From contig OX465579.1 in the NCBI GenBank assembly GCA_950022655.1, positions 17,025,088 to 17,089,087 of the forward strand: a DNA stretch of 64,000 nt, read 5' to 3'. Source of the DNA: Alentia gelatinosa (taxonomy: Eukaryota; Annelida; Polychaeta; Phyllodocida; Polynoidae). The translations under genes were made by a program, and so were the position numbers. This document shows positions 24,146 through 33,886 of the stretch, piece by piece (the first letter of the stretch is position 1; every line of letters begins with the position of its first letter). The notes beneath the pieces are model-generated. The model worked only from the letters and a program-made list of their open reading frames with translations. It searched no databases and was not told where the DNA came from.

Positions 24146-24813
24146 GCGGTGTGGGTGGTTGGCTCACCAGGCATGTACGGCGAGTAGAGAGTGGTGACCC
24201 GCCGCAGGGCCGATCAGTCCGCCGTGCATCTCTCTCCGCACCTTCCTGTAAGCCTCCCCCAAAGTCACCAGTGCAGGCCCAGCCCAGTCTGGTCAGAAGA
24301 CAGCAGCTGGAGGAAGAGGAGACTGGGTACACTGACACAGGAGTGGACGGGGATCACTGAATCAGCTGTTCCTCTCACGGAGGTGTTGTTATTTTGTTGA
24401 CAGACAGTCGCCATCTCGTTTGTGCGCAGCGCAGTGGACGTCCCCACACTGCCATATTTCCACGTGGTATCCACACAGAATTCAGCAGTGACCGGCCGAC
24501 ACTGGACTAATCAATTAACCCTGGAGTGATCCTAGCTCGGACAGTAATCCTCGCCTGACCTACCGTGGACGGTACGGACCAGCTGGAGGAGTTTGCCACA
24601 CACCTGGAGGCGACCATATGGTAGGTGAGCACGGGGCCCTGTCATTCCTCCCGGCGGGGGACCCGGCGCTGTACACGGCCGCCCGACCCGACACAAACAC
24701 GGCCCATGATTCCCACGCTGGATTGTTATCATTCCCACACTTCTAAACGATCAGTATATTATCATCGGTCAGTGGAATAGTGAACGGGAACTCGGCCGGC
24801 CAGTGCCGTGTGA

Positions 24814-27800
24814 ATGTCGGGCCAGGCGACGGCGGCGGCGGCGACGGCGGCGGAAGCGGTGAGAGGAAACGGCGCAAAACACACCACAACTGACACCATA
24901 TGGGACGACGTGTTCGACTCGGAGGTACGTGCGGCGGGGCCGGCGGCGGGCAGCAGCGCAGCGGGCAGGTCGGGGGCGGAGGCCGGCGACCACCACCCCT
25001 CCACCCGGGAGAACCCGGGCACCGCGGTGACAGCTGCCGGCAGTGGTCGGTCAGCAACCGGCGAGAAGCCAGCTAAGACGGCGACGGGGGCAGACCACAA
25101 GTGGCTCGTGCACCAGCTGTACGGCGACAGTGACGACAACAAGGAGGGGGAGGAGGAGGAGGAGGAGGACGGGCAGCTGGCCGTGTGCCCCTCTGACGGT
25201 GACACCAGCGACGGAGTGCCGGCGGGGGCCGGGCGGCATGCCGGGGTCTCCGACGGGCAGGAGCCGCGCCCGCCGTCCGGGTCTCTGGAGAGGACAGCTG
25301 TACACACGACGGACCGTACGGAGACCGCGCAGCTGCGACCCAATGATCCGTACGTCACGCAGCCGCCCCATCTAGCCATGGAGCACAGTGCTGTCAGCGG
25401 CGGTGGCGGGGATCCGCGCTGGTGGTCGGGAGGTAATCAGTGGGCAGCGCCGCCGCCACAGCAGCAGCCGCCGCCGCACCCGGCCAGCGAGGGTCATCAC
25501 TGGTCGGGGACATGGCCCGGGGTCACGGCCTACGGTACGACGGGGATGATGCCCGTATATAGGCCAGGTATGGGCGCCTGGATGCCGCCCGAGTACGGCC
25601 CGCCCTCCCACCTGCCCCCCGCCTCTCACCCGGGACATTACTGGAGCAGCCGGGAGGAGCAGCACCATGGAGGGTGGGACCGGCGCTATGACGACAGGAG
25701 GAGTGGCAGGGACAGGCATAAGACGTCCAGGGACAGGAGCCGGTCTCAGGATAGGGATAAGGACAGGAGTAGAGACAGGAGATCCAATGAGAGTAGGGTG
25801 AACAGTAGCAGGGAGCGGTCCTCACGAGAGACAGATGGTAGGGATAGGGATAGGTCACAACTCAGACGCGATAAAGATAAGAGCAGTAGAGAAGCTGACC
25901 GTAGTAAAAGGGAAGGTTATGATAAGGAGAGGTATTCACAACAAAGATATCGGGACTACAAGAGCAGTAGATACAGCCGAGAGAGCAGGTCGAGTGAGAA
26001 GGGTGTTGAGAAGAGCAGAGACAGGAGGGAGAAGGAGAAGGACAGGGACTATGATAGATCAGGAGATGGTGAACTGTACGATAAGAGCGATAGTACGGAA
26101 AAGGGGAAGAATAATTACACTGATAGAAGTGGGAAAAGTCATAGAGAATCTTCAAAGCATCATGTGTACTCTGAAAAGGAAAAATCTCTTAGATCTGAAA
26201 AAGAAGGGGCCAAATTACCAAGGCCCAGAGATTCTTCTAGCTCTGGTCTAAGTCACCGAGAAAATAGTTCAAGGAAAGCTCACTTTGATAGGGAAGGTGA
26301 CAAGATAGAAGAACAATATAGCGATCCACGTGAAAATTCCTCGAGGGATGAAGCACTTCAAAGGAAAAGTGCAAGGGACAAACCTAGAAATATCGAATCA
26401 CTTGATTCCAATAAGAAGGATGAGGAAAGAGATAGAACTTGTGAAAAATCCACCAAGAGAAAGCAGAATGTTGTAGTTAATAAGAAGCAGGAGTCCTCGG
26501 AGAGTTCCAGTGGAAGTTCTTCTGATTCTGACTCGGATTCCGATTCTAGTAGCTCGAGCTCCGGTTCTAGTAGTTCGAGTTCCAGTTCAGACAGTGATTC
26601 GGATTCTAGTGAGGAAGCCAAGGATACGGGACCGTCGAGAAAGGAAAAAAATGTCACGTTTGAGGAGCTTCCAAAGTCCAAAACAGATGTGCATTCAAAC
26701 CATAATTCCGATAATGAAGAAGAGTCTTCTGCAAAAGAAGAGAATTGTTCTGACTTTACCGGGCATGAGAACCCTAGGCATACGGAGACTATAGATAGAG
26801 GTCATAAGGTCAACGAGGTTGAGGAAAAGGATGAAGGTAGTGTCAGTGTTAGTGAGCGTACTGGAGATGATAAAGTGGAGGCTACTGTTGAACCAGTATC
26901 AAAGACAACTTCTACAAATGAGACGGCCAGTGATGATATCAGTTATATCGCTGGCACAGTAACTGAGGAGAAAGTTCAGGTAGAAACTGTTGAAACAGAT
27001 TTAAATCTCGACGTTCAAGAAAACCAGGGCTGCACTGTTCCTGGTGAAGAAATAGTGAATATTGAACATTCAAAGGAACCTGAAAAAGTGGCTCTCTCCG
27101 AAGAATTACAATTCGAGAATTCCCAGCCTAGGCTGCCCCAGCCTCGACAATTAGTGCTGAAAAAAATCAAAATCAAATTGAAATCCAGGACCCAACTCAT
27201 GAAGCAAAAGAAGGAACTGAATTCAGATAATGGGCTCTCCACGAAAACAGTCCAAGAGAAAAGACAAACCTCGCAATTTAAAGGCAAACTGGTTGGACCG
27301 AAAAGCAGTTTGAACACCAACTCTAGAGAAAAAGAAAACCAAAGTTCGTTGTATCATGAAATGCCAGAGGCTGCTGTACAGGAATCCAGTGAAACCGAAC
27401 GGACTATGTTAGAAAAAACGGCTTTCCATGAACCAGATCTGGGAAAATGTACTGATGTAGGAAGTATCCCGATGCCTTATGGCGAACCTACAGAAAAGGA
27501 ACCAATCAGTACTTCAGAGACTGCTTCCATTCAGGATACTTCCACTGCAGAAGTTGTTCAAAATAACTGTGCTATTTCACCAAAGAATGCTATATCTGAA
27601 AATGTGCCAAAGGAATCTGTGTTAACCAGTGAGGAAAGTATCAGTGGTGTAAATATGGGTGATGTTGAGTTGACTTCTGAGATCAGTGCAGATCTTGTAG
27701 AATCTGTGAATCCCATCGAGGACTCTGCTCAAATTGGGGTTGAGAATGAAGAGGAGAGTGAGTCAAGAAAACCCAATCTCAAAAGTTTTCCAGAAATGTC

Positions 27801-30800
27801 CTCAGTGAATAGTGACTGCAGTACAGAGCTGATTACAAATGATAACACGGACAGTGCCGATCCATGCGGAGTAGGTGTTGAAGTCAGTGATTATAACCCA
27901 GGTTTGCTCCATTCCCAATCAATAAGGGATGCAGAAAGTGACACCCATCAGGCTCAGCATGTTGAGGATCTTAAAAACCACTTTGATCTAAAAGTTCAAA
28001 GTGATCCAAAGGTGCAAAGTAATGATGAGCAGGAAAACACGCTTAATTGTGATACGTTGATGGAAGCAATGGAGATAGCTAAGGACGTGAACAAGCTCGA
28101 AACCGAACTCAGTGTAAGTGAGGCGGATAAAGAGGACGTTGACGCCAACTACATCCCTGAGGAGGTGAGGGGCACTGAAGATGCATTTCTGGAAAAGTCT
28201 CCAACCCCTGTGATTAGGAGGAAAACGCCACCAAGTGACGGGTCTCAAGTGACGCCCAAAATTGAAAAAAAGAAAAACAGAGATAAGAAATGTAAGCGAA
28301 CGTCTGCAGTCGAAACGGAAAACAGGAAGGAAATAACAATTGGAAATGGGCCAGTGACTAATGTTGGAGCACTCAGGGCACCCATAGATTTACCCATGCC
28401 AGCGTTTGCTAAATATTTTGGGTTCTCTCCAAAAAAGGGAAGCTTCAACTCCACAGCGAATTCTTCTGAAAATGGATTGCTCGTGAGCAGTAAGCAGTCA
28501 CCAATCACCATGCAATCGCCGGATGGAAGTGTCGTGCTGTCTCCAACTTCTGAATTCAGTTCCTTTATTGGTTCAGCTCCTTGTGTGTCCGAAGCCAAAA
28601 GTGTCTTTATCAGTACCAATCATGGGAAGTCCGATAAGGAGAACGTAGATGGAAACTCTCGGGATCCAAGGATAGCTGCAAGACAAAAACGAGAAAAGGC
28701 CAAAGCTAGTGCACAGGCAAAATTGGACCAAATATTAACATCTTCGTCATGTCTCTCGGAAAGTGAAGTAATACAGAGGGGAAATGCTTCCAGGTTACCT
28801 GCAAAAGAAATCATTCATATTGGAGACGTATTAATGCAGAATACAACCTTAAGGGTGAATGAAAGTACGGTTTTAATCGATGAACTTGTCACAAACAAAA
28901 GTAAAGATGAGATTCAGAGGAGGGACGGGGAGCCAGTTACGGCAGATTTCTACAAATCTCCAGAGAAATCCTTTGTAGCTTCAAAAGAACTAGTCGTTGG
29001 TAATTCATCCCAAGATGTACTGAGTGGGCAGAGTGATAACAACAACAGTGCCAAGCCTAAACCCAGGAAACACACAAAATGGTCGCAATGGAAAGCCAGC
29101 CATTCTCTGGGTGAACTGTACAAAGGTAACAAAGAAGGACTCACCGTCCTCCCGCAAGGTGTGGAGATTTTGCAGTCGTCTCTTCCTGAAGGAAAAACTC
29201 AAGCTTTAAGTATTAATAATTCACAACCAAAGCAGCCGCCAAAAGGAGTTAAACAAAGTGTGGTAAATAAAGTCAGTCAATCGCAGGCACCGCGTAAGAA
29301 ACCCAAGGCAAAGGGGAATGATTCCCTAAAATGGATTCAGCAAGTTGAAGAAATGATGAAGAAAATAGAGCAGAAGCCAGAAGAGGTGGATCCAGGAAAG
29401 GAAGATTGTAGTTCTCACCATGTTGAAGACTCTGCCGGTCTCAGTAAAGAACACAGTAAAGGGTCGAGTGATGGAGAATTAAAAAAGATGACACAGAGAT
29501 CCGAAGAAACAATAACTGAGGAACATGAGGTGAGCCACAAGAATGAATTTAATGACACTGAAAAGAACACAGCCGTGGAGGAAAATTACGACAGAAAATC
29601 AACTGAACATCTAGGAGCCATCAACCAATTACAGTGCGAAGTCAAGGAACAAGGCTTGATCTCAGCAACTAGAAGATTAGGTAATGAAGGCGCAGGCCCA
29701 GCCATAGATGTTGACCCAGATGAAGGCAGAGAAGAAGGAGAATTAGAGGAAGAAGCTGATGACCGCACATTGATTGGGAATCCAACCCTGAACCAAAGTG
29801 AGGAAAACCCATCTTGTCGGGGTGATACCTGGTGCTCTAATCCACACTACGCACAAGTCAATGATGCGAAAACTGTCATCAATACCTCAGGACAAGATGA
29901 GGCAATGGAGGATAAATGTGTGGAGTCCTACGCCGAAGAGAATGTCGTAAATGAGTCTTACCCCGAAGAGAATGTCGTAAATGAGTCTTACCCTGAAGAG
30001 AATGTCGTAAATGAGTCTTACCCTGAAGAGGATGTCGTAAATGAGTCTTACCCTGAAGAGAATGTTGTAAATGAGTCTTGCCTCGAAGATAATGTCGTAA
30101 ATGAGTCTTACCCCGAAGAGAATGTCGTAAATGAGTCTTACCCTGAAGAGGATGTCTTAAATGAGTCTTACCCCGAAGAGAATGTCGTAAATGAGTCTTG
30201 CCTCGAAGATAATGTCGTAAATGAGTCTTACCCCGAAGATAATGTCGTAAATGAGTCCTGCCCAGAAGATAATCTCGTAAATGAGTCTTACCCCGAAGAT
30301 AATGTCGTAAATGAGTCCTGTCCAGAAGATAATCTCGTAAATGAGTCTTACCCCGAAGATAATGTCGTAAATGAGTCTTACCCCGAAGAGAATGTCATAG
30401 ATGAGTCCTATCCTGAGGAGCCTGTCGTAAATGAGTCTTACCCTGAAGAGCATATCGTAAATGACTGCAGACAGGACACACTTCCTGCAGTTAGTGCAGA
30501 ATTCCTTGCCTCATTCACCAGAGCAGACTGGGATAGTCTGTTGAAAAGTGCTAAAGCTGTAGAAAAACAAAAAGAAAAAGTATCAAACGAAAAAATGTTG
30601 ATTCCCTATTCAAACGGCAGTAACAGCAACGAAAGTAGAACTCTCAGTTCTTCCAACTCCTCCAGTACTTTATCGAGTGACTCGTCTTCCAGTACATGCT
30701 CTAGCTCAAATAGTAGTTCAGGCAGTGAAAAGATGAAGCGCACCAAGAAGCCAAAGAAAAAGAAGATGAGCAGTGCTAATGCCAACAGCAGTCGTAGTAC

Positions 30801-33800
30801 TGTAGCCGAGCTGACGTCCGACGTGTGCCCAAGCCAAGGTGTGAGCGTACAAAGTGTTACCAGCATAGCAAGAAGTGTAGGATCGTCCCGAACGCAGAGA
30901 AGTAGCTGTGACAGTCATGTGAGTGTGGGCTCAGGAAGCCAGTGTAGTCTGCTGAGTGAGAATGGAAATAAGGATCCGGTTGAGAACCAAGTGTATGATA
31001 ATCCGCCATACGTGGACAGCGACCAGTCAGTTAAAGACAAGAGGTCCCTCCAGAAGGCCCAGTATCAGGAGTTCTTTGGGACAGATAGTGAAGACAGCGT
31101 GCATGAATTCTGTGAGGATACACCCGGGGATGTGCCACGAAAACCAGTGTATCACCCTATCTGGAACAGCAGACATGAAAGTGATGCCGATTCAAACCTG
31201 AGAGATCTAAGAGGCCAATCACAAAGTTCTCTAGACGTAGCTACTCTGTCCGAAGAAACTGAAGTGGAAGAGGTTAAAATGGCAGATTATCAGCCAGCCC
31301 CAACTGAGGAATCCCCCAAGCAGGACACGGTATCAGCACATTTCAATGAGACTGACTTCAAGGAAAACGAATTTAACTCCGGGAATAACACAGAAGATCA
31401 GAGTAATTATGAAAGGTACAGTGTTGGACAGAGCGCCGAGGAAAATGTGGATGGGCAGAGTTGTTATTCTGTCTCCACTGGTGAACACGAATCGCATCCT
31501 CTTGGATTCCAAAGTTCTGAGGAGGTTTTCATATCAGATGATGAGAATAATGAATCAGTCGAGAAGACTTCCATCGCGATTGAGAATCAGGAAATTGAGG
31601 AGGAATCTGTGAGCGAATATGATGAAGAAAGTCAGAATACGGACACAAAACCAAATGAGCGTAGTGAAAACGAGATGGCGTGCAGTGGTCAGGAAAATGA
31701 CATTGAGTATGACTGTAATGAGAATGAAGTTGAAAGCGTCAATGGTGACAGTGAAGCTGCAGATCCAAGCACCTACAACGAAGAAAGATGCGAACGCATT
31801 TCAGATGATAATGATTGCTTTGTAGTGGAGGAAAGTGATGAGAGAAATCCCATTGTGGAAGATGAAGATGAAAAGGAAAATGAGTTTGAAATTACAAAAG
31901 GGGACATTGAAGAAACGTTTGGACCAGTTGGAGATGATGATGATTGCTTATCAGGAAACAAAAATGAGGAAGGAAATCCTGTTATGGAAGATGCAGATCT
32001 AAGGGAACATGAGCTTGAAATCCCAAAGGAAGTCGAGATTGACACTGATGATAAGTATGATAGCGATTATGGAGATAAGAATCTCGATAATAACAAGGGA
32101 ATAATAGATCTGAATGATAGCATTGAGAAGCAAGAATTTGATCATACATCTGAAGAAATCCTTATGACCAACACCGCGAGTTCCAAAGAAAGTGAAGGAA
32201 ATGAAAACGATGCTTCAGCTTCAGAGGCTTTAGAACAGGAGGTAGATGCAAGAAATGTCTCAGATTCTGAAGTAAATTCGTTGAATGGTCGGGGAGAGGG
32301 TGTTGGCAAGTCTTCCGAAACTCTAGACACAGTACAAGAAGACATACTCAGGACAAGTATTGACAACGTTAATCTAGATTTAATTGGGACTGAACGATTG
32401 GAAGAAGGGAAACAAAAGCAAGTTGTAATTAATAACACATTTCCCCGAGATAAGCAATCCATCCCATCATGCTCACCCAAAATGTCAGAGAATGATAATA
32501 CATTAACCAATGCTTTATGTCCACCCACTGCATCTTTAGATAGGCAATATGCAAAAGCCATTAATATTGATGTGCAGAAAAGCACGCGTGATATGTCTGT
32601 TGATAATGATGATGCTGTGAAGTCAACTCAGAGAGTAGACAATTGTGATAAGTTATCGAAAACAGAGTCTTCCGTTATGTTAAATAGCTGTGATAAAACT
32701 AGTAATCTTCCAGTCAGTGTTGACAAAGGTAGTAGTAGTAGTAATAACAAACATTCAAAGATATCACCCAGAGGCTGTTCAGACCAAAGTTTATCGACTC
32801 ATTCAAGGAAAGTCTTAGGGAATAAACATACCAGAGCTAAACTTGTACCACAGACCATTGTCTTTGAGGACGGTCCGCCTGGATGTGGGAGTGATGAGGT
32901 CAGGACTTTCCAGAACGTCCTCGGAGAAAAAACTCCCCCAAAAAGGAGCGCTTCATCTAATACGAGTCAAAATCCCAATCCTTTGTCCAACAGAGGGATA
33001 AAGAAGCCTTTGGTGCCCTCAGGATTGGCACTCTCCTTAGATGTCCCTCCAGGAACTGAGTCTGTTGTCTTACCAACGACCTTGAAGGTTTCTCCAGGGG
33101 GCGGAGGACCTGCTGGAGTTGACCTCACAGCGCCATCTGTGAGGAACGCAGGGAAACAAGGCAGCAGCAACCTTGTAATGGCGGATATCAAGAACGAGTC
33201 CACCCCGCCTTCAGGAGGAAACTGTGCTGGGAGTGCGCCACCACCTGTGGATAGGACACGGCACAGGAGAAGGAAGAGACTACTGTATCCCAGTGAGTCC
33301 GAGCGAGGTGATTGCTACGAGGCGCGGAGTGGCGGTAAACGGGGACGCTCAACCAGCCCTGTACGTCATCCGCCGAGCAGACGACATCCAGCCAGGACAC
33401 GCAGGTCCGCCAGGGAGCGCTACAAGCGGAGCCGCGGCCGTTCCCGCCACTCTGACACCTCAGAGGAACGCTACAGCAAGAAACGCGGCAAACGCAGAGC
33501 CGAGCGCTACAGAGCCAGGTCGAAAAAGCAAGGGAAGAGTACGAAGCGGCAGGCTCGTTCCTCTTCCACCTCCTCCTCGTCTTCTTCTGCCTGTGAGAGC
33601 TCGTCAAGTAGTTCCTATGAGAGACCGCGTCACCGCCGACGGAGACCGAGCTGGTCGCCCACGTCCGCCTCCTCCTCGGAGGAGGAGAAGAGCGAGTATG
33701 GACGACGCAAGACTCGCCACTGTCACCATCACTGTAAGCGCTGTCGCTTGAAACGTCGCTACAGCCCGGATACCCAGGATTTCTTCAATAGAAGGTACAG

Positions 33801-33819
33801 TAGAACCCCACATAAGTGA
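24814..33819 (+). CDS. 3001-codon ORF nested in TRNAU1AP intron 2; RS-rich nuclear-type protein
   Basis: I do not recognise the family. TGA at 24811-24813 sits directly before the ATG, fixing the start. Composition by residue: Pro/Gln/His-rich 170-270; RD/RS/KR repeats 290-480; Ser/Asp tract 561-600; Lys-rich block near 780-806; RDPRIAARQKREKAKA 1284-1299; a WSQWKASHSLGELYKGN block near 1422; EEGELEEE near 1640; 18 decapeptides 1704-1883; SFTRADWDSLL near 1900; second Ser tract 1943-1970, then KKPKKKK; long acidic region 2146-2500; RS-rich basic end 2814-2996 with a Cys/His cluster CHHHCKRC at 2970-2977. No enzymatic domain was seen. Such RS and acidic low-complexity design is typical of splicing or transcription scaffolds (inference). 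The last residues come from a transposon hairpin. The true mRNA may splice at 33794. Confidence 0.8.
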   Translation: MSGQATAAAATAAEAVRGNGAKHTTTDTIWDDVFDSEVRAAGPAAGSSAAGRSGAEAGDHHPSTRENPGTAVTAAGSGRSATGEKPAKTATGADHKWLVHQLYGDSDDNKEGEEEEEEDGQLAVCPSDGDTSDGVPAGAGRHAGVSDGQEPRPPSGSLERTAVHTTDRTETAQLRPNDPYVTQPPHLAMEHSAVSGGGGDPRWWSGGNQWAAPPPQQQPPPHPASEGHHWSGTWPGVTAYGTTGMMPVYRPGMGAWMPPEYGPPSHLPPASHPGHYWSSREEQHHGGWDRRYDDRRSGRDRHKTSRDRSRSQDRDKDRSRDRRSNESRVNSSRERSSRETDGRDRDRSQLRRDKDKSSREADRSKREGYDKERYSQQRYRDYKSSRYSRESRSSEKGVEKSRDRREKEKDRDYDRSGDGELYDKSDSTEKGKNNYTDRSGKSHRESSKHHVYSEKEKSLRSEKEGAKLPRPRDSSSSGLSHRENSSRKAHFDREGDKIEEQYSDPRENSSRDEALQRKSARDKPRNIESLDSNKKDEERDRTCEKSTKRKQNVVVNKKQESSESSSGSSSDSDSDSDSSSSSSGSSSSSSSSDSDSDSSEEAKDTGPSRKEKNVTFEELPKSKTDVHSNHNSDNEEESSAKEENCSDFTGHENPRHTETIDRGHKVNEVEEKDEGSVSVSERTGDDKVEATVEPVSKTTSTNETASDDISYIAGTVTEEKVQVETVETDLNLDVQENQGCTVPGEEIVNIEHSKEPEKVALSEELQFENSQPRLPQPRQLVLKKIKIKLKSRTQLMKQKKELNSDNGLSTKTVQEKRQTSQFKGKLVGPKSSLNTNSREKENQSSLYHEMPEAAVQESSETERTMLEKTAFHEPDLGKCTDVGSIPMPYGEPTEKEPISTSETASIQDTSTAEVVQNNCAISPKNAISENVPKESVLTSEESISGVNMGDVELTSEISADLVESVNPIEDSAQIGVENEEESESRKPNLKSFPEMSSVNSDCSTELITNDNTDSADPCGVGVEVSDYNPGLLHSQSIRDAESDTHQAQHVEDLKNHFDLKVQSDPKVQSNDEQENTLNCDTLMEAMEIAKDVNKLETELSVSEADKEDVDANYIPEEVRGTEDAFLEKSPTPVIRRKTPPSDGSQVTPKIEKKKNRDKKCKRTSAVETENRKEITIGNGPVTNVGALRAPIDLPMPAFAKYFGFSPKKGSFNSTANSSENGLLVSSKQSPITMQSPDGSVVLSPTSEFSSFIGSAPCVSEAKSVFISTNHGKSDKENVDGNSRDPRIAARQKREKAKASAQAKLDQILTSSSCLSESEVIQRGNASRLPAKEIIHIGDVLMQNTTLRVNESTVLIDELVTNKSKDEIQRRDGEPVTADFYKSPEKSFVASKELVVGNSSQDVLSGQSDNNNSAKPKPRKHTKWSQWKASHSLGELYKGNKEGLTVLPQGVEILQSSLPEGKTQALSINNSQPKQPPKGVKQSVVNKVSQSQAPRKKPKAKGNDSLKWIQQVEEMMKKIEQKPEEVDPGKEDCSSHHVEDSAGLSKEHSKGSSDGELKKMTQRSEETITEEHEVSHKNEFNDTEKNTAVEENYDRKSTEHLGAINQLQCEVKEQGLISATRRLGNEGAGPAIDVDPDEGREEGELEEEADDRTLIGNPTLNQSEENPSCRGDTWCSNPHYAQVNDAKTVINTSGQDEAMEDKCVESYAEENVVNESYPEENVVNESYPEENVVNESYPEEDVVNESYPEENVVNESCLEDNVVNESYPEENVVNESYPEEDVLNESYPEENVVNESCLEDNVVNESYPEDNVVNESCPEDNLVNESYPEDNVVNESCPEDNLVNESYPEDNVVNESYPEENVIDESYPEEPVVNESYPEEHIVNDCRQDTLPAVSAEFLASFTRADWDSLLKSAKAVEKQKEKVSNEKMLIPYSNGSNSNESRTLSSSNSSSTLSSDSSSSTCSSSNSSSGSEKMKRTKKPKKKKMSSANANSSRSTVAELTSDVCPSQGVSVQSVTSIARSVGSSRTQRSSCDSHVSVGSGSQCSLLSENGNKDPVENQVYDNPPYVDSDQSVKDKRSLQKAQYQEFFGTDSEDSVHEFCEDTPGDVPRKPVYHPIWNSRHESDADSNLRDLRGQSQSSLDVATLSEETEVEEVKMADYQPAPTEESPKQDTVSAHFNETDFKENEFNSGNNTEDQSNYERYSVGQSAEENVDGQSCYSVSTGEHESHPLGFQSSEEVFISDDENNESVEKTSIAIENQEIEEESVSEYDEESQNTDTKPNERSENEMACSGQENDIEYDCNENEVESVNGDSEAADPSTYNEERCERISDDNDCFVVEESDERNPIVEDEDEKENEFEITKGDIEETFGPVGDDDDCLSGNKNEEGNPVMEDADLREHELEIPKEVEIDTDDKYDSDYGDKNLDNNKGIIDLNDSIEKQEFDHTSEEILMTNTASSKESEGNENDASASEALEQEVDARNVSDSEVNSLNGRGEGVGKSSETLDTVQEDILRTSIDNVNLDLIGTERLEEGKQKQVVINNTFPRDKQSIPSCSPKMSENDNTLTNALCPPTASLDRQYAKAINIDVQKSTRDMSVDNDDAVKSTQRVDNCDKLSKTESSVMLNSCDKTSNLPVSVDKGSSSSNNKHSKISPRGCSDQSLSTHSRKVLGNKHTRAKLVPQTIVFEDGPPGCGSDEVRTFQNVLGEKTPPKRSASSNTSQNPNPLSNRGIKKPLVPSGLALSLDVPPGTESVVLPTTLKVSPGGGGPAGVDLTAPSVRNAGKQGSSNLVMADIKNESTPPSGGNCAGSAPPPVDRTRHRRRKRLLYPSESERGDCYEARSGGKRGRSTSPVRHPPSRRHPARTRRSARERYKRSRGRSRHSDTSEERYSKKRGKRRAERYRARSKKQGKSTKRQARSSSTSSSSSSACESSSSSSYERPRHRRRRPSWSPTSASSSEEEKSEYGRRKTRHCHHHCKRCRLKRRYSPDTQDFFNRRYSRTPHK
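29923..30462 (+). repeat. 18 x 30-bp coding tandem repeat (ESYPEENVVN)
   Basis: Eighteen in-frame decapeptides with consensus ESYPEENVVN, varying mainly at Y/C, P/L, E/D and N/D. The nucleotide units are nearly identical and several adjacent variants alternate (ESCPED/ESYPED pairs), which shows recent duplication by unequal exchange. The array adds acidic, phosphorylatable S/Y-P-E motifs to the nested ORF. The complement is also stop-free, which explains an apparent 98-residue antisense frame. Confidence 0.97.
33794..33800 (+). promoter_or_regulatory. Candidate splice donor at the end of the nested ORF
   Basis: GAAG followed by GTACAG leaves the frame in phase 2 after 8,981 coding bases. It lies at the junction between the arginine-rich tail and the inserted hairpin, so the seven final codons of the open frame may be intronic in the real mRNA. 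Confidence 0.4.
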
Positions 33820-33886
33820 ACACTCTCCATTCCGGGTGAAAGTCTCCGCTTATGCTGTATGTCCGCTTACGTGGGGTTTTCAGGTT
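33798..33886. mobile_element. Pogo-like hairpin MITE at the ORF 3' end
   Basis: It starts CAGTAGAACCCCACATAAGTG directly after a TA and ends in the complement 'cttacgtggggttttcagg'. The same hairpin family is complete at 56069-56223 and inside 7267-7621 and 18307-18672. It supplies the codons SRTPHK and the TGA stop of the long frame. Confidence 0.75.

Larger units (their letters stand above)
17681..24813 (+). other. TRNAU1AP: TRNAU1AP intron 2, part upstream of the nested ORF
   Basis: 7.1 kb with no exon recognised. It holds MITE copy 2 (18307-18672), repeat fragments at 19740-19790 (shared with 37950-38000 and 60650-60690), 23120-23290 and 23570-23650, a purine-rich run at 21860-21892, and the GC-rich tract leading into the nested ORF (from about 23980). 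The antisense frame at 23964-24338 arises from the GGCGGGCGG repeat. Confidence 0.75.

Noticed and set aside
23964..24360. Arg/Pro- and Gly-rich ORFs on both strands
   Set aside because: They arise from the GGCGGGCGG minisatellite, which lacks stops in several frames.
24743..25379. 104- and 205-residue minus-strand ORFs
   Set aside because: They are shadows of the GC-rich 5' end of the 9-kb plus-strand ORF.
30157..30453. 98-residue antisense ORF with ...VRLIYDI... repeats
   Set aside because: It is the complement of the 30-bp coding tandem repeat; its openness follows from the repeat unit.
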